From Sulfurovum sp. (GTDB taxonomy: Bacteria > Campylobacterota > Campylobacteria > Campylobacterales > Sulfurovaceae): 41,482 nucleotides of DNA. How positions within the stretch are numbered: the stretch's first letter is position 1; each line of letters starts with the position of its first letter. Below the pieces are notes generated by a model. That model saw only the letters and a program-made list of their open reading frames with translations, was not told where the DNA came from and did not search any database. Shown piece after piece: positions 19,487 to 28,440 of the stretch. The position numbers and the translations under genes were made by a program. The stretch lies in assembly GCA_030949325.1 (NCBI GenBank), contig JAUZSQ010000009.1, positions 1 through 41,482 on the forward strand, given 5' to 3'.

Positions 19487-20179
19487 TCAAATAAGAGTAA
19501 ACAATCCATTGACAACCTCAACCGTACCTTGTAGTAAAAGGGGCTGTTTTTTCACATCTAGCCATTGTATAAGCTCTTTCATTTGTGTTTCATTCATGAC
19601 CGTGCATCCTGCTGTGGGCACTTTTTTGATATGGATAAAGATGCATGACCCTGCCCCTTTGACTGCTCCTTGTTCGTCTATATGATTGTGATTGACTACG
19701 ATACCGTATTTGTAATAATTTTTTGTAAATCTCATCTGTTCTTTGCTGTTGTAATCTATGGGTGCTTTGGTACTATCTACTATCTTGTTGTAGCGTTTTG
19801 AGTCGATGTCATCTACGCAGTGGTCTGTAGATTTATACACTGTGTAGGGATACTCTACGCTAAAAGGATGATAGCCAAAAGCTTGTTTGAGGCTAAAGAG
19901 TCCTGCTGGGGCTTTACCATCGCCTTCTTTTTTGATAATCTTAGCATTCCTAGGGGTTTGGTGTAGTCCGATGCCCCATCCTAGTCCGTTTCGTCCTAGC
20001 TTGATAGCGATAGCTTTGCCTACTTTGTACCATTGTCCATCACCACGTTCATAGCGTTGCAAGACACCTTGTGAGGTCTCCCAATTTTGGGTGCTGACGA
20101 TAATGAGTTGTTTCGTATCTGGCATCTGTGCTTCCAATGTGATAAAGAGCAAAAAAAGTCCGAGTAAAATCTTTGTCAT
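19487..20179 (-). CDS. L,D-transpeptidase (YkuD-like) family protein
   Basis: A 230-residue secreted protein (signal peptide about residues 1-17). The YkuD-type catalytic motif is visible as FIHI (His183) followed by PTAGCTVM (Cys192), and GDGKAPAGLFSLKQAFG is the usual substrate-loop region. Family members crosslink peptidoglycan stem peptides or cleave them (as helical-shape carboxypeptidases do). It lies upstream of and in the same direction as the rhodanese and is divergent from the antiporter gene at 20217. Confidence 0.83.
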   Translation of the reverse strand: MTKILLGLFLLFITLEAQMPDTKQLIIVSTQNWETSQGVLQRYERGDGQWYKVGKAIAIKLGRNGLGWGIGLHQTPRNAKIIKKEGDGKAPAGLFSLKQAFGYHPFSVEYPYTVYKSTDHCVDDIDSKRYNKIVDSTKAPIDYNSKEQMRFTKNYYKYGIVVNHNHIDEQGAVKGAGSCIFIHIKKVPTAGCTVMNETQMKELIQWLDVKKQPLLLQGTVEVVNGLFTLI

Positions 20180-20181
20180 TG

Positions 20182-20190
20182 TGTTATAAT
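20182..20190 (+). promoter_or_regulatory. extended -10 promoter for the antiporter gene
   Basis: TGTTATAAT is a full extended -10 element, 27 bases before the ATG at 20217. A GAGGT ribosome binding site lies at 20206-20210. The promoter abuts the start codon of the divergent transpeptidase gene. Confidence 0.55.
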
Positions 20191-20216
20191 CCTTTTATCA
20201 ATTATGAGGTATATAT

Positions 20217-21593
20217 ATGGAATATGGAATCATCTCAATAGTCATCCCACTATTAACAATCATTTTAGCTATTATAACCAAAGATGTCATCGTCTCTCTT
20301 TTAGGAGGGATTTTTGCAGGGTTATTGGTACTCAATGACTACCATCCTCTCTTGGCTTTTATCGCCCTTTTTGATGGGATTATCGCTCTTTTTTCAGAGG
20401 GATGGATAGCTAAAACTTTGATATTTTCTCTCTTGATAGGGTCTGTGATTAAGCTACTTTCTTCCTCTGGAGCAGTCGATAGCTTTGTGCAATGGTTGAG
20501 CTTCAAATCCCAAAAGATAGACTCACCCAAAGGGGCGATGCTTTTAGCCTATGTCATTGGGGTAGTGATATTTATAGAATCTTCTATCACTTCTTTGGTC
20601 GCAGGAACTGTAGCCAAACCTTTGTGTGACAAAAATGCCATAAGCCGTGAAAAACTAGCCTATATCTGTGACTCTACCTCTGCCCCTATCTGTTCGCTTA
20701 TCCCTTTGAATGCTTGGGGAGCTTTACTCTTGGGACTTATTATCACTGCCATAGATTCACAAGTTATCTCTGGCGATGGGCTGTCACTGCTTATCGCCTC
20801 AATCCCCTATAACTTTTATGCCTTTTTTACCTTGGGTATCGTCTTGCTTGTTATCTTTTATGATATTAATATAGGGGCTATGAAACACGCTATCCCCAAA
20901 GTTTATCATCAGTCAGAGCAAATCATTCAGAGTAAAAATACCCCTTTTCCTATGCTCTTACCTCTTATCGTGATGGTCATCTCCGTACCCTTTGGACTCT
21001 ATCTCTCAGGAGGTGGCGATATCTTCAAGGGGTCGGGTTCTACCTCGGTGTATTATGCTATTATCGTGACACTTTTATTTATGTATCTTTACTATCTCAG
21101 TACCAAAAGACTCTCTCATAAAGCCTATTTCAAAGGATTCTACGAAGGCTTAGGCACTATGATACCCATCATGCTTATACTCCTTTTTGCCCTATTCATA
21201 GGCAAAGTCATAGGAGAGCTTGGCACGGCTCTGTATTTAGCAGACTTACTATCAGGTAATATTTCTCCTATCTTCATCCCTCTATTGGTATTTTTAGTCT
21301 CTGGATTGACCTCATTTTCTACGGGGACGAGTTGGGGTACATTCTCTATCATGATGCCTATAGGCTTGGCATTGGGTGCCACGATGGACATACACATCCC
21401 CCTCATCATAGGGGCTGTCATCTCTGGGGGCATATTTGGCGACCACGCTTCCCCTATCTCTGACAGTACTATCATCTCTTCCATGGCAGCAGGATGTGAG
21501 CACGCAGAACATGTCAAAACACAACTGCCTTATGCTTTGATAGGTGGAGGATTGGCAGGGTTTGGGTTTTTGATGGCTGGGTATATGGGGTAA
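20217..21593 (+). CDS. NhaC-type Na+/H+ antiporter family protein
   Basis: A 458-residue integral membrane protein with about eleven hydrophobic segments. It belongs to the NhaC/ion-transporter superfamily: conserved regions include FIESSITSLVAGTVAKPLCD, DSTSAPICSLIPLNAWG and the C-terminal STGTSWGTFSIMMPIGLALG with GDHASPISDSTIISSMAAGC. These Asp/Ser-rich half-helices resemble ion-binding sites of this family. Substrate could be Na+ or an organic solute; the symbol is left open. Followed by a stem-loop that may end the transcript. Confidence 0.85.
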   Translation: MEYGIISIVIPLLTIILAIITKDVIVSLLGGIFAGLLVLNDYHPLLAFIALFDGIIALFSEGWIAKTLIFSLLIGSVIKLLSSSGAVDSFVQWLSFKSQKIDSPKGAMLLAYVIGVVIFIESSITSLVAGTVAKPLCDKNAISREKLAYICDSTSAPICSLIPLNAWGALLLGLIITAIDSQVISGDGLSLLIASIPYNFYAFFTLGIVLLVIFYDINIGAMKHAIPKVYHQSEQIIQSKNTPFPMLLPLIVMVISVPFGLYLSGGGDIFKGSGSTSVYYAIIVTLLFMYLYYLSTKRLSHKAYFKGFYEGLGTMIPIMLILLFALFIGKVIGELGTALYLADLLSGNISPIFIPLLVFLVSGLTSFSTGTSWGTFSIMMPIGLALGATMDIHIPLIIGAVISGGIFGDHASPISDSTIISSMAAGCEHAEHVKTQLPYALIGGGLAGFGFLMAGYMG

Positions 21594-21605
21594 GTAGAAT
21601 GACAT

Positions 21606-21630
21606 CTATATTTAGCTATTGTAAATATAG
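21606..21630 (+). terminator. stem-loop after the antiporter gene
   Basis: CTATATTTA and TAAATATAG are perfect 9-base arms around a 7-base loop, followed by TTTATT. It is AT-only apart from one pair at the base, so it would be a weak intrinsic terminator. Confidence 0.4.
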
Positions 21631-23191
21631 TTTATTGGCAAGGATATATCATGCAAAAGACTAAAATATCTGTTAAAATAACTCTGATAAAACTTCTATT
21701 CATACTCCTAAGTACCGATATACTCTTCGCAGGAACGATACAAAGAAAGACCTTTATTTCTATCATGATAGAGGATATACTCATTACCATACCACATACG
21801 CTCATACTCCAAGATAAAGACAATGATGGAATAGAAGATAAACTTGATACCCCTACAGCAGATGCACAAACAATTACGCTCAATAGCAACAGTAGCAATA
21901 CTCCCATTACACTCACAGGCAGAGATAATGACAATAGTATTACCTTTACTATACTCAATCAACCCTTACATGGTACGCTTAGTGGAACAGTACCTCATCT
22001 GTACTATATCCCTGATGCCAATTATGAAGGTACAGATAGTTTTACGTTTATTGTCAATGATGGTACACATAACTCTACCGTTGTAACAATTACTCTCAAT
22101 ATTATAAACCAAAAGGTATATGGTCAAGCAGGTACACACCCTGTAGCAAAACAAGAAACACAAGATAACTATAAAAGTACTATTTATTATCCTACAGATA
22201 TTCCCCATGGCACAAAAACCCCTGTCATATTTTTTGACCCTGGATATGGTTCAGAAGATGCAGAAGAATACCACTCACTTCTTACTTTTATGGCTAGTCA
22301 TGGGTATTATGTTATTTATACTAAATACTCCTTTGAGCCTGTGTATCATGGACATATATTAGATACAGATAGTGCCTTACTCAATAAAATTGATACCACA
22401 CGAATAGGTGTAGTAGGACATTCCTTGGGTGCAGGAAATACTTTCAAGATTTTAGATTTCTTTTCAAAACGAGGGTATAGGCAAAATGCTAGATTTCTTA
22501 TGGCACTAGAAGCATGGTATATTTTTGGAGGTATGAATAGAATAGCTATGAAAAATTTACCTTCTAATACCAATGTCGTCATGCAACAATATGGTATAGG
22601 TGGGAATAATCCCCAAAATGATACAGACCCACGCATCCCTCTTAGTGCCTATTATCTTTTAGATTCTATTGCCAATGAAAAAAAAGATTGGCAAATTATA
22701 GAAGATGCTCATCATGGCTACCCCTCTGGAAATAGAGACTATAGCACTATGCAAGGTGTACTCAAACCACTAGACGCACTCATGGACTATACCTTTAAAG
22801 GTATAGAAGAAGCCCATGATACAGCACTTGAAGTAGGCAATGATGACCCTTATGCCAAAGGAAATGGTATTCAAGTAGTCCATCCTATCGATGAATATGC
22901 CTATCAATGTTCTGCCAATACGAGCTTTGACATACCCTATTGTAATATGCGTCAATTTATAGCTATTGATACTAACACCTCTATACTTAAACCTGATTAT
23001 AATACTTCCTATATTGAGCCAAATTTTGCCTCAACAGTCACACGAATTACAGACAGAAATATCCAAACAGCCAATGCACATCAGTATCCCAAAACACAAG
23101 TATGGAACAGTGATATGAGTATCATACGCTTAGGCTATCGTCTCTATGATGCACAAAGTTTTACAGAATTAGAAAATACAACAAACACACT

Positions 23192-24617
23192 CATTGATGG
23201 CATACCTTTCTACACAACTCAAAGTTCCATGCCCATCATATCCCCGATTTGCTCTTTAAAAGCAAAAAGAGCCTCAACATCGTAGATTTTTAAAACATTC
23301 ATCATCTTCATAAAAACCCAAAGACCTGATAGTAAAGCAGGTGTTGTAAATTCTTTGTTCTTTTCAATAAGTCGTCCTGAGAGTTGCACTAAAAACTTTC
23401 TAACAGCAGGAGCATTTTTCTCTTCCGAACGCTCAATCTTCCAAACAAACAATGTAGCATACGAGACCACGAGAAGTCTTCTAAACAGAGCCATTGGAGT
23501 TTCTTGTTGCCAACTTTCAAGATTAAATCCAGAAGATTTTAAAAGTTTAAAATAGCTTTCTATTTTCCATCTATGATAATACCAAGTACCAATAGTTGTG
23601 GCTGTTACCTCTTTGGGAACATTGCTCAAAAGCATCCATTGGGCAACAATATTATTGTCTTCATCAACCAATCTCTCCACCACAAACCTTGCCTTAATAC
23701 TTTTTCCTGCTGTGAAGATAGTTTTTCGCTTACCGTCCTCGTCAAGTACTGATTTGGTGGCATCTCTTTTTTATAGTTACCTCTATTTCATTGACAAATA
23801 TCTTCACTTTTTGCATCTTTTTATCCACTTTATATTTAATGGTTTTAAGGTAGCTTCCTAGCGTTAATTCTTTTGCCAAATCTCCTTGTTTTACCTCTCT
23901 ATCCTCGTCAGGCAGGTAAACTTTTGTGATTTGATTTAGCTCGAATCAGATAGCACCAACCATTGGCTTCATACTCTCTCATTAAGGCTACACTATCTCC
24001 TTCTCGGTCAATAATATCAACCAACTCTTTTTCAAACTTATAATTTTCTCGTATGTATTTAGTTCTTTGAATCCAACTCCTCTAAATGCGTTAAGTCTTG
24101 TATCAATATTAAGTCTATCATAAGATGTGGAGTATATCTTCTCACTTGTTGCCAAGTTTTTGGGCTAAGGCACCCAAAGGATTTCCTTTCTCATCCATTG
24201 CCAATGAACCTTGCAAATCATACCCTATCTGTTTCGCATTCCCTTTCTTATTCTTAGTCACAAGTTCCTGTTTCTTTGTATGCTTTTTATAGTCCAAATG
24301 TGACCAATCATAGGCTACCAAGGTATAGTTACCTACTCTTTTATTACTTTCCTCTACTACCTCTGCTATGATGGGGTCATTGAGTGAGGAATTGTTACTT
24401 CTTCATTATTATAAAATCGCCATGATGCTTGGACTTGACTCCATCCATCTGTCTCCAATACTAGGTTCATTCCACTTTGGCTTTTATGTTTTGTATTCAT
24501 CTCACCTCTTACTAACTTCTCATATCTTTTTTAGTCTTTTATTCATGTCTTTTCTTTTACTTGTATAATAGCACTTTTTCTTTTGAGTTAGTTGTGTAGA
24601 AAGGTATGCATTGATGG
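23192..24617 (-). mobile_element. complete IS4-family insertion sequence with 9-bp target duplication
   Basis: The element proper spans 23201-24608 (1408 bp). It is bounded by perfect 19-bp terminal inverted repeats CATACCTTTCTACACAACT (23201-23219 and, reversed, 24590-24608). The direct repeat CATTGATGG occurs at 23192-23200 and 24609-24617. A single minus-strand transposase with the IS4 YREK signature fills it. The interrupted host gene confirms the boundaries, because excising the element and one repeat restores its reading frame. Confidence 0.92.
23219..24500 (-). pseudogene. IS4-family DDE transposase with several frameshifts
   Basis: The start is an ATG at 24498-24500 with AGAGGTGAG upstream; the stop lies inside the left inverted repeat. 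Readable blocks in order are LETDGWSQVQASWRFYNN, VGNYTLVAYDWSHLDY (first catalytic Asp), VDIIDREGDSVALMREYE (second Asp) and YYHRWKIESYFKLLKSSG, the Y-(2)-R-(3)-E-(6)-K signature with the catalytic Glu. The blocks lie in different frames, with breaks near 24385, 24164, about 24050-24100, 23930 and 23765. Some may be the same base-calling errors seen elsewhere in the window, but the density is higher, so true decay is possible. Expected product is about 427 residues. Confidence 0.85.
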
Positions 24618-25595
24618 ACAACTCACAGAAATGAAATGGTCAAGTAAAATGCCAAATGTATTTTATGGTATGAATAACAGGTTGGCAAATACCTATAGAT
24701 TTACCAAAGCTACTATCAATGGAAATACTATTGATTATACCTATCCAATTGCTTTTTCCAAAAATACTTATGATGAGTTTTTATTAGGAAAGTATGAAGC
24801 AAATATAGATAAAAATGATAAATACCTTGTCTTTTCTGCAAGAAAAACAGGACAAAACTTTCTTACAGTCATTCTCTATGACATAGAAAATAATACCGTT
24901 TTACTCACAAAAGATATGACAAATATCCCATGGTACAAAGAAGATATCCAAGGGAATTTTATCGTTAATAGTAGTGGGTCCAATCAAATATTTGACTGGG
25001 TTTCTATCTCTCCTTTAGGCACCTATATACTCATTAACTGGCAAGATGAGCCTAACAATGCCAATGAAGGTATTAGGGCATCTATCTATCAATATGATAA
25101 GTCTATGAATTTTATACGTAAATTAGCTGACCATGCTAATCATGGAGATATGGGCTTAGATGCTTCATCAAAAGAAGTCTATGTCCAATTTGGTTTTGGT
25201 AATGATAGAAATAATGTGAGTAATCGTGCGATTTGGTCATACCCTCTTGATGGTACATCACGCATACAACTTTTACCTAGTAAATACAATGGTGGACATA
25301 TCAGCTGTAGGAACACCAATTTAAAAAATTGGTGTTATCTTAGTACCTCAGCAGAAGGATACAAAGAAGTCTTTGCTGTCAAACTAGATGGAAGTGCAGT
25401 AGTCAATCGCTTTGCCCAAACACATTTTACCTCAGATTCACTCCATGGTGATGGAGCAAATGTCAGCGTAAGTCCTGATGGGAAAAAGGTACTTTTTTAT
25501 AGTAACTGGAGAGAAGTCAATGGTATTTGGGACACTTACCATGTAGAATTTAAGTGAATATAGCTATGATACTCTTATAACGAAAGGTAACCTTT

Positions 25596-25984
25596 ATGAT
25601 AATAAACTTTTTAAAATTTATCTCTATTGTGGCGATTTCATTCTTGATTGTTATCTTTTCTTATCGTACATTTATTAGTACTTTACCCCAAAAAAGATGC
25701 TTTTGATTCCTCCAAGATTCAAAAAAGTATTGGAAGAACAAAAATTACGTTTTGGGAACAAAACCTATCATGAGCTTTTAAACCTTATGCCTCGACAAGG
25801 AGATAAACCTCATGTCTATACTATTAAAGAGAGAGATGAGACGTATCAACTAGAAGTAGCCACTTATTGGCTCAATGAAAACAAAAAAGGTCAAGATTTA
25901 TTGGTCTATTTTAGTATTTACAATACCTATAGAACAGCACAGAATCCTCTCAGAGACACCATAGTCAAAAAACGATATGAATAA
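25596..25984 (+). CDS. small membrane-anchored protein of unknown function (one apparent frameshift)
   Basis: Start ATG at 25596 with GAAAGGT upstream. The N-terminus is a hydrophobic helix (FLKFISIVAISFLIVIFSYRTF, about residues 5-26) and then the frame breaks in an A6 run near 25691; seven As give STLPQKKMLLIPPRF and a 129-residue protein. The remainder is a short soluble domain without recognisable motifs (ends DTIVKKRYE). It lies between the propeller gene and lpxB, about 20 bases from lpxB, so they may be co-transcribed. I do not recognise the family. Confidence 0.65.
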
Positions 25985-26005
25985 TACTCTACAGAAAGTA
26001 GCCCT

Positions 26006-27052
26006 ATGAAAATACTCGTCTCAGCCTTAGAGCCTTCGTCTAATTTACATCTCAAAGAGGTGCTTAAACATACACAAGATGTGGAACTCATAGGTATTTT
26101 TGCTAAAGGTATTGACGAGGGAACACCTCTGTATGATATTTCTCAAATGGCTATTATGGGTGTGGTTGATGCTATTACTAAACTCCCTTGGTTTATAAAA
26201 GTAGCACAAGAGATGGTCACCTTGGCAAAAGATGCGGACAAAATTTTGCTTATGGATTCGTCTGCATTTAATCTACCTTTGGCAAAGAAACTCAAAAAAG
26301 CCTATCCCCACAAAGAAATACTCTACTATATCCTACCTCAAATATGGGCTACGCGTCCCAAACGTGCCATCAAACTAGAACAATACTGCGATACACTCCT
26401 TGGCATACTGCCTTTTGAATTGGATTACTATCCACAAAACAAAGCCCAATATGTAGGGCATCCACTGCTCGATGAGATAGATGTACATAGAGATGAATCA
26501 CAGACCAAAGGCTGTATCACCTTTATGCCAGGGAGTCGTAAATCAGAGATTACAAAGCTTATGCCTATCTTTTTGGCTCTTAGGCGTAAACTAGGCAATG
26601 ATATACGCCCTCTTCTTGTCATACCCCCCTCATTTGACCGTAACAAAATTGCCAAACTCTATCGTGGCAATAGAGAGTTTGAGATAGTACGCGATAGCCA
26701 TGAAGCACTCAGACGTAGTGAATTTGCCTTTATCTGCTCAGGCACTGCCACGCTAGAATCGGCTCTCATTGGTGTACCCTTTACCCTTGCCTATATTGCC
26801 AAGAAGATAGATTTCTTTGTAGGTACAAAGATACTTGGTATCAAGCAGGTAGGTCTTGCCAATATTATCCTCAACCATCACAACCACAGCACCCTACATC
26901 AAGAGCTACTCCAAGAAGAAGTCACAGTAGAGAATTTACTCAAAGCCTTCTATGAGACAGACAGAAGCGTATTCAAAGCAAAAGCCCTCGAACTCAAAGA
27001 CTACCTTGCACATGGTAGCTCTAAGAATATGGCGAAGATTATTATGCGATAG
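26006..27052 (+). CDS. lpxB: lipid-A-disaccharide synthase
   Basis: A 348-residue LpxB glycosyltransferase. It joins UDP-2,3-diacylglucosamine to lipid X (2,3-diacylglucosamine 1-phosphate) to form the lipid A disaccharide at the inner membrane. Family hallmarks are the start ILVSALEPSSNLHLKEVLK, LPQIWATRPKRAIKL, FMPGSRKSEITKLMPIF and the nucleotide-binding CSGTATLESALIGVPF. Length is slightly shorter than E. coli LpxB but usual for this class. The stop TAG at 27050-27052 directly abuts a hicA remnant. Confidence 0.94.
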   Translation: MKILVSALEPSSNLHLKEVLKHTQDVELIGIFAKGIDEGTPLYDISQMAIMGVVDAITKLPWFIKVAQEMVTLAKDADKILLMDSSAFNLPLAKKLKKAYPHKEILYYILPQIWATRPKRAIKLEQYCDTLLGILPFELDYYPQNKAQYVGHPLLDEIDVHRDESQTKGCITFMPGSRKSEITKLMPIFLALRRKLGNDIRPLLVIPPSFDRNKIAKLYRGNREFEIVRDSHEALRRSEFAFICSGTATLESALIGVPFTLAYIAKKIDFFVGTKILGIKQVGLANIILNHHNHSTLHQELLQEEVTVENLLKAFYETDRSVFKAKALELKDYLAHGSSKNMAKIIMR

Positions 27053-27180
27053 AGGTGGTAGCCATTATGTTTTTACAAAAGAAGCTTCTCTCTCTTTGAC
27101 AATTCCTTATAAAAAACCTGTGAAAGTGATTTATCTAAAACAGGTCATTCAAATAATAGAGGACGAAGACCATGAAAACT
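27051..27180 (+). pseudogene. hicA: 5'-truncated HicA toxin remnant
   Basis: Immediately after lpxB, in another frame, the sequence encodes RGGSHYVFTKEASLSLTIPY and on to VIQIIEDEDHEN. The GSHYVF segment contains the conserved His of HicA-type dsRBD-like mRNA interferases and the rest matches a HicA C-terminal half. About the first 30 residues are missing and lpxB takes their place. The last codons overlap a hicB ATG at 27172. With CAT-GAA-AAC-T at the IS junction, a TAA in the pre-insertion sequence would be the natural stop. Being truncated it should be inactive. Confidence 0.72.
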
Positions 27181-27267
27181 CAACCACTATGCACTAAAAG
27201 TACATAGGTTGAGTGTAACGGACTGAAAGTCTAGCTGACGCGTAGATTACTTTCCTCTCTTATTCCA

Positions 27268-27388
27268 CAATACCTTCGCCAAAATGAAAATGAGCATATT
27301 TTGAAAAGTTCAAACCCCGTAAATAGGAGGGTTAGAGAAGAAGAAAATAGCTATTTTTTAGTAAAAATACAAATTGGCTAAGGTATTG
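27268..27388 (+). repeat. 121-bp MITE, copy 1, with 6-bp target duplication
   Basis: Begins CAATACCTTCGCCAA and ends TTGGCTAAGGTATTG, i.e. 15-bp terminal inverted repeats with one mismatch. Flanked by ATTCCA at 27262-27267 and 27389-27394. It is non-coding. It is inserted at the tnpA stop codon: without it the gene would end MILE-TAA. It is identical over all 121 bases to copy 2 at 28190-28310, in opposite orientation. Confidence 0.88.
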
Positions 27389-27812
27389 ATTCCAATATCA
27401 TATTAGCTAAATCTTTATTTGATGGATTTCTATGATGTTCAAGATACTCATTAACCATCTCTTGACTTACATTTCCCGTACTCCATGCTCCATATCCTAT
27501 CGCCCAAAAATGCTTTCCCCAATATTGTTTTGATAGTTCTTTAAACTCTTCCTGTAACTTTCTTGAACTTCGTCCTTTTAACTTCTTTACTATATCACTC
27601 ACTGACACTTTTGGAGGATACTCTATATGCATATGGACATGGTCTTTGCTTACCACTCCCTTTAATATTCTAATATCTTCGGCATCACATATTTGTATAA
27701 TTATCTCTCTGCATCGCTTTTGTATATCACCTTTCAAAACTCCATACCTATATTTTGTTACCCATACTATATGTACTTGTATTTGGCTTATTGTGTGATT
27801 TCCATTTCTCAT
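27378..27812 (-). CDS. tnpA: IS200/IS605-family Y1 transposase TnpA
   Basis: A 144-residue HUH single-strand transposase. The metal-binding HUH motif is HVH at residues 58-60 (DHVHMHIEYPP) and the catalytic Tyr is Tyr123 in VNEYLEHHR. It cuts and rejoins single-stranded DNA at hairpin ends. The last three residues (SIP) and the stop come from the MITE; the original protein would have ended after Glu141. The core is complete, so it may still be active. No tnpB accompanies it. Confidence 0.93.
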   Translation of the reverse strand: MRNGNHTISQIQVHIVWVTKYRYGVLKGDIQKRCREIIIQICDAEDIRILKGVVSKDHVHMHIEYPPKVSVSDIVKKLKGRSSRKLQEEFKELSKQYWGKHFWAIGYGAWSTGNVSQEMVNEYLEHHRNPSNKDLANMILESIP

Positions 27813-28189
27813 TCCACATTCTAACTTTTAACACATTCCTAGAAGCTAAAGCCTTGCACTAAAGTGCATAGTTTTGACTAGCGTGACTAGGACAATAAAA
27901 AGAATAAAGAGTATTATTTAGCCTTGAACTATGAAATAATTTTTAGAAAACTATCAACTGAAGATGGTGGTGGGTATTTTGCCTATTATAAAGATTTTAA
28001 GGGTGTGATGGGTGATGGTGAAAGTATGGAGTAATCTATGGAAGATGTAAAATCTGCTTTTTCTTGTTATGTAGAGGTGGCATTAGAAAATATGCAAGAG
28101 ATTAAAGAGCCTCAACACCTCCAACGCTCCAAGCGTATCAATATTACTATTCCGGAAAACATCTTGCATAAAATAGATAAGTATGTAAA

Positions 28190-28310
28190 CAATACCTTAG
28201 CCAATTTGTATTTTTACTAAAAAATAGCTATTTTCTTCTTCTCTAACCCTCCTATTTACGGGGTTTGAACTTTTCAAAATATGCTCATTTTCATTTTGGC
28301 GAAGGTATTG
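28190..28310 (-). repeat. 121-bp MITE, copy 2, with 7-bp target duplication
   Basis: The exact reverse complement of copy 1. Flanked by ATGTAAA at 28183-28189 and 28311-28317. It interrupts hicB after DKYV; removing it and one duplicate restores the HicB C-terminus. Perfect identity to copy 1 implies recent movement. The two copies form an inverted pair enclosing 801 bases. Confidence 0.9.
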
Positions 28311-28440
28311 ATGTAAAGTCACACAATAGTAACCGTTCGGCATTTTTTAAAGAATCAGCTTTGAGGGCTATGTCTTCGGCTATTTAAGCTTGATTATCAT
28401 TATTGGCATAAGAATAGAAGTAAATTAAAAGCAAACTTTA

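Larger units (their letters stand above)
21651..25557 (+). pseudogene. secreted cadherin-like/alpha-beta hydrolase/beta-propeller protein, interrupted by an IS4-family element
   Basis: Removing the IS (23201-24608) and one copy of the 9-bp duplication joins TLIDG to QLTEMKW in frame and gives one 829-residue protein. Domains in order: signal peptide (about 1-27); a Ca-binding-type DKDNDGIEDKLDT loop; a cadherin-like/Big_9-type domain (about 70-155; HGTL, IPDANYEGTDSFTF); an alpha/beta hydrolase domain with nucleophile Ser258 in GHSLGAG and a likely catalytic His in EDAHHGYP; and a C-terminal beta-propeller-like region with repeated ISPLGTYIL and VSPDGKKVLFYS blades. The hydrolase resembles dienelactone-hydrolase/PET-hydrolase-like secreted esterases only in fold. 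With the IS in place the hydrolase part ends at a stop 23285 after IS-encoded residues and the propeller is lost. The insertion seems recent because both halves are otherwise open. Confidence 0.82.
27181..27902 (-). mobile_element. IS200/IS605-family element (boundaries approximate), carrying a MITE
   Basis: The element carries a single Y1 transposase on the minus strand. Both ends have subterminal hairpins: CAACC...GGTTG with inner ATG/CAT and ACT/AGT pairs at 27181-27211, and GCACT-AA-AGTGC at 27856-27867. It separates the first three codons of hicB from the rest. The right boundary lies between about 27890 and 27902; several junctions keep the hicB frame. As usual for this family there are no inverted terminal repeats or target duplication. 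Without the 121-bp MITE plus its duplication the element would be about 590 bp. Confidence 0.75.
27172..28387 (+). pseudogene. hicB: HicB antitoxin gene split by IS200/IS605 and a MITE, with an in-frame stop
   Basis: Segments: ATG-AAA-ACT at 27172-27180; then, after the IS, EYYLALNYEIIFRKLSTEDG through YKDFKGVMGDGESME (27909-28031), an in-frame TAA at 28032-28034, then SMEDVKSAF and SKRINITIPENILHKIDKYV to 28189. After the MITE and its duplicated ATGTAAA, the frame resumes as KSHNSNRSAFFKESALRAM and ends at TAA 28385-28387. The N-terminal HicB pseudo-RNase-H fold and C-terminal ribbon-helix-helix DNA-binding part (RINITIPENILHKIDKYV) are recognisable. The adjacent hicA remnant supports the call. 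Confidence 0.82.

Noticed and set aside
24368-24568. Plus-strand 66-codon ORF inside the IS4 element
   Set aside because: It is the antisense of the transposase N-terminus and is hydrophobic only because of complementary codons.
26952-27197. Stand-alone 81-codon ORF across the end of lpxB
   Set aside because: Its first half is lpxB read in the wrong frame; only the part after 27051 is meaningful, as a hicA remnant.
27268-28310. Composite transposon bounded by the two MITE copies
   Set aside because: Each copy has its own target duplication, ATTCCA and ATGTAAA, so they inserted independently rather than as one unit.
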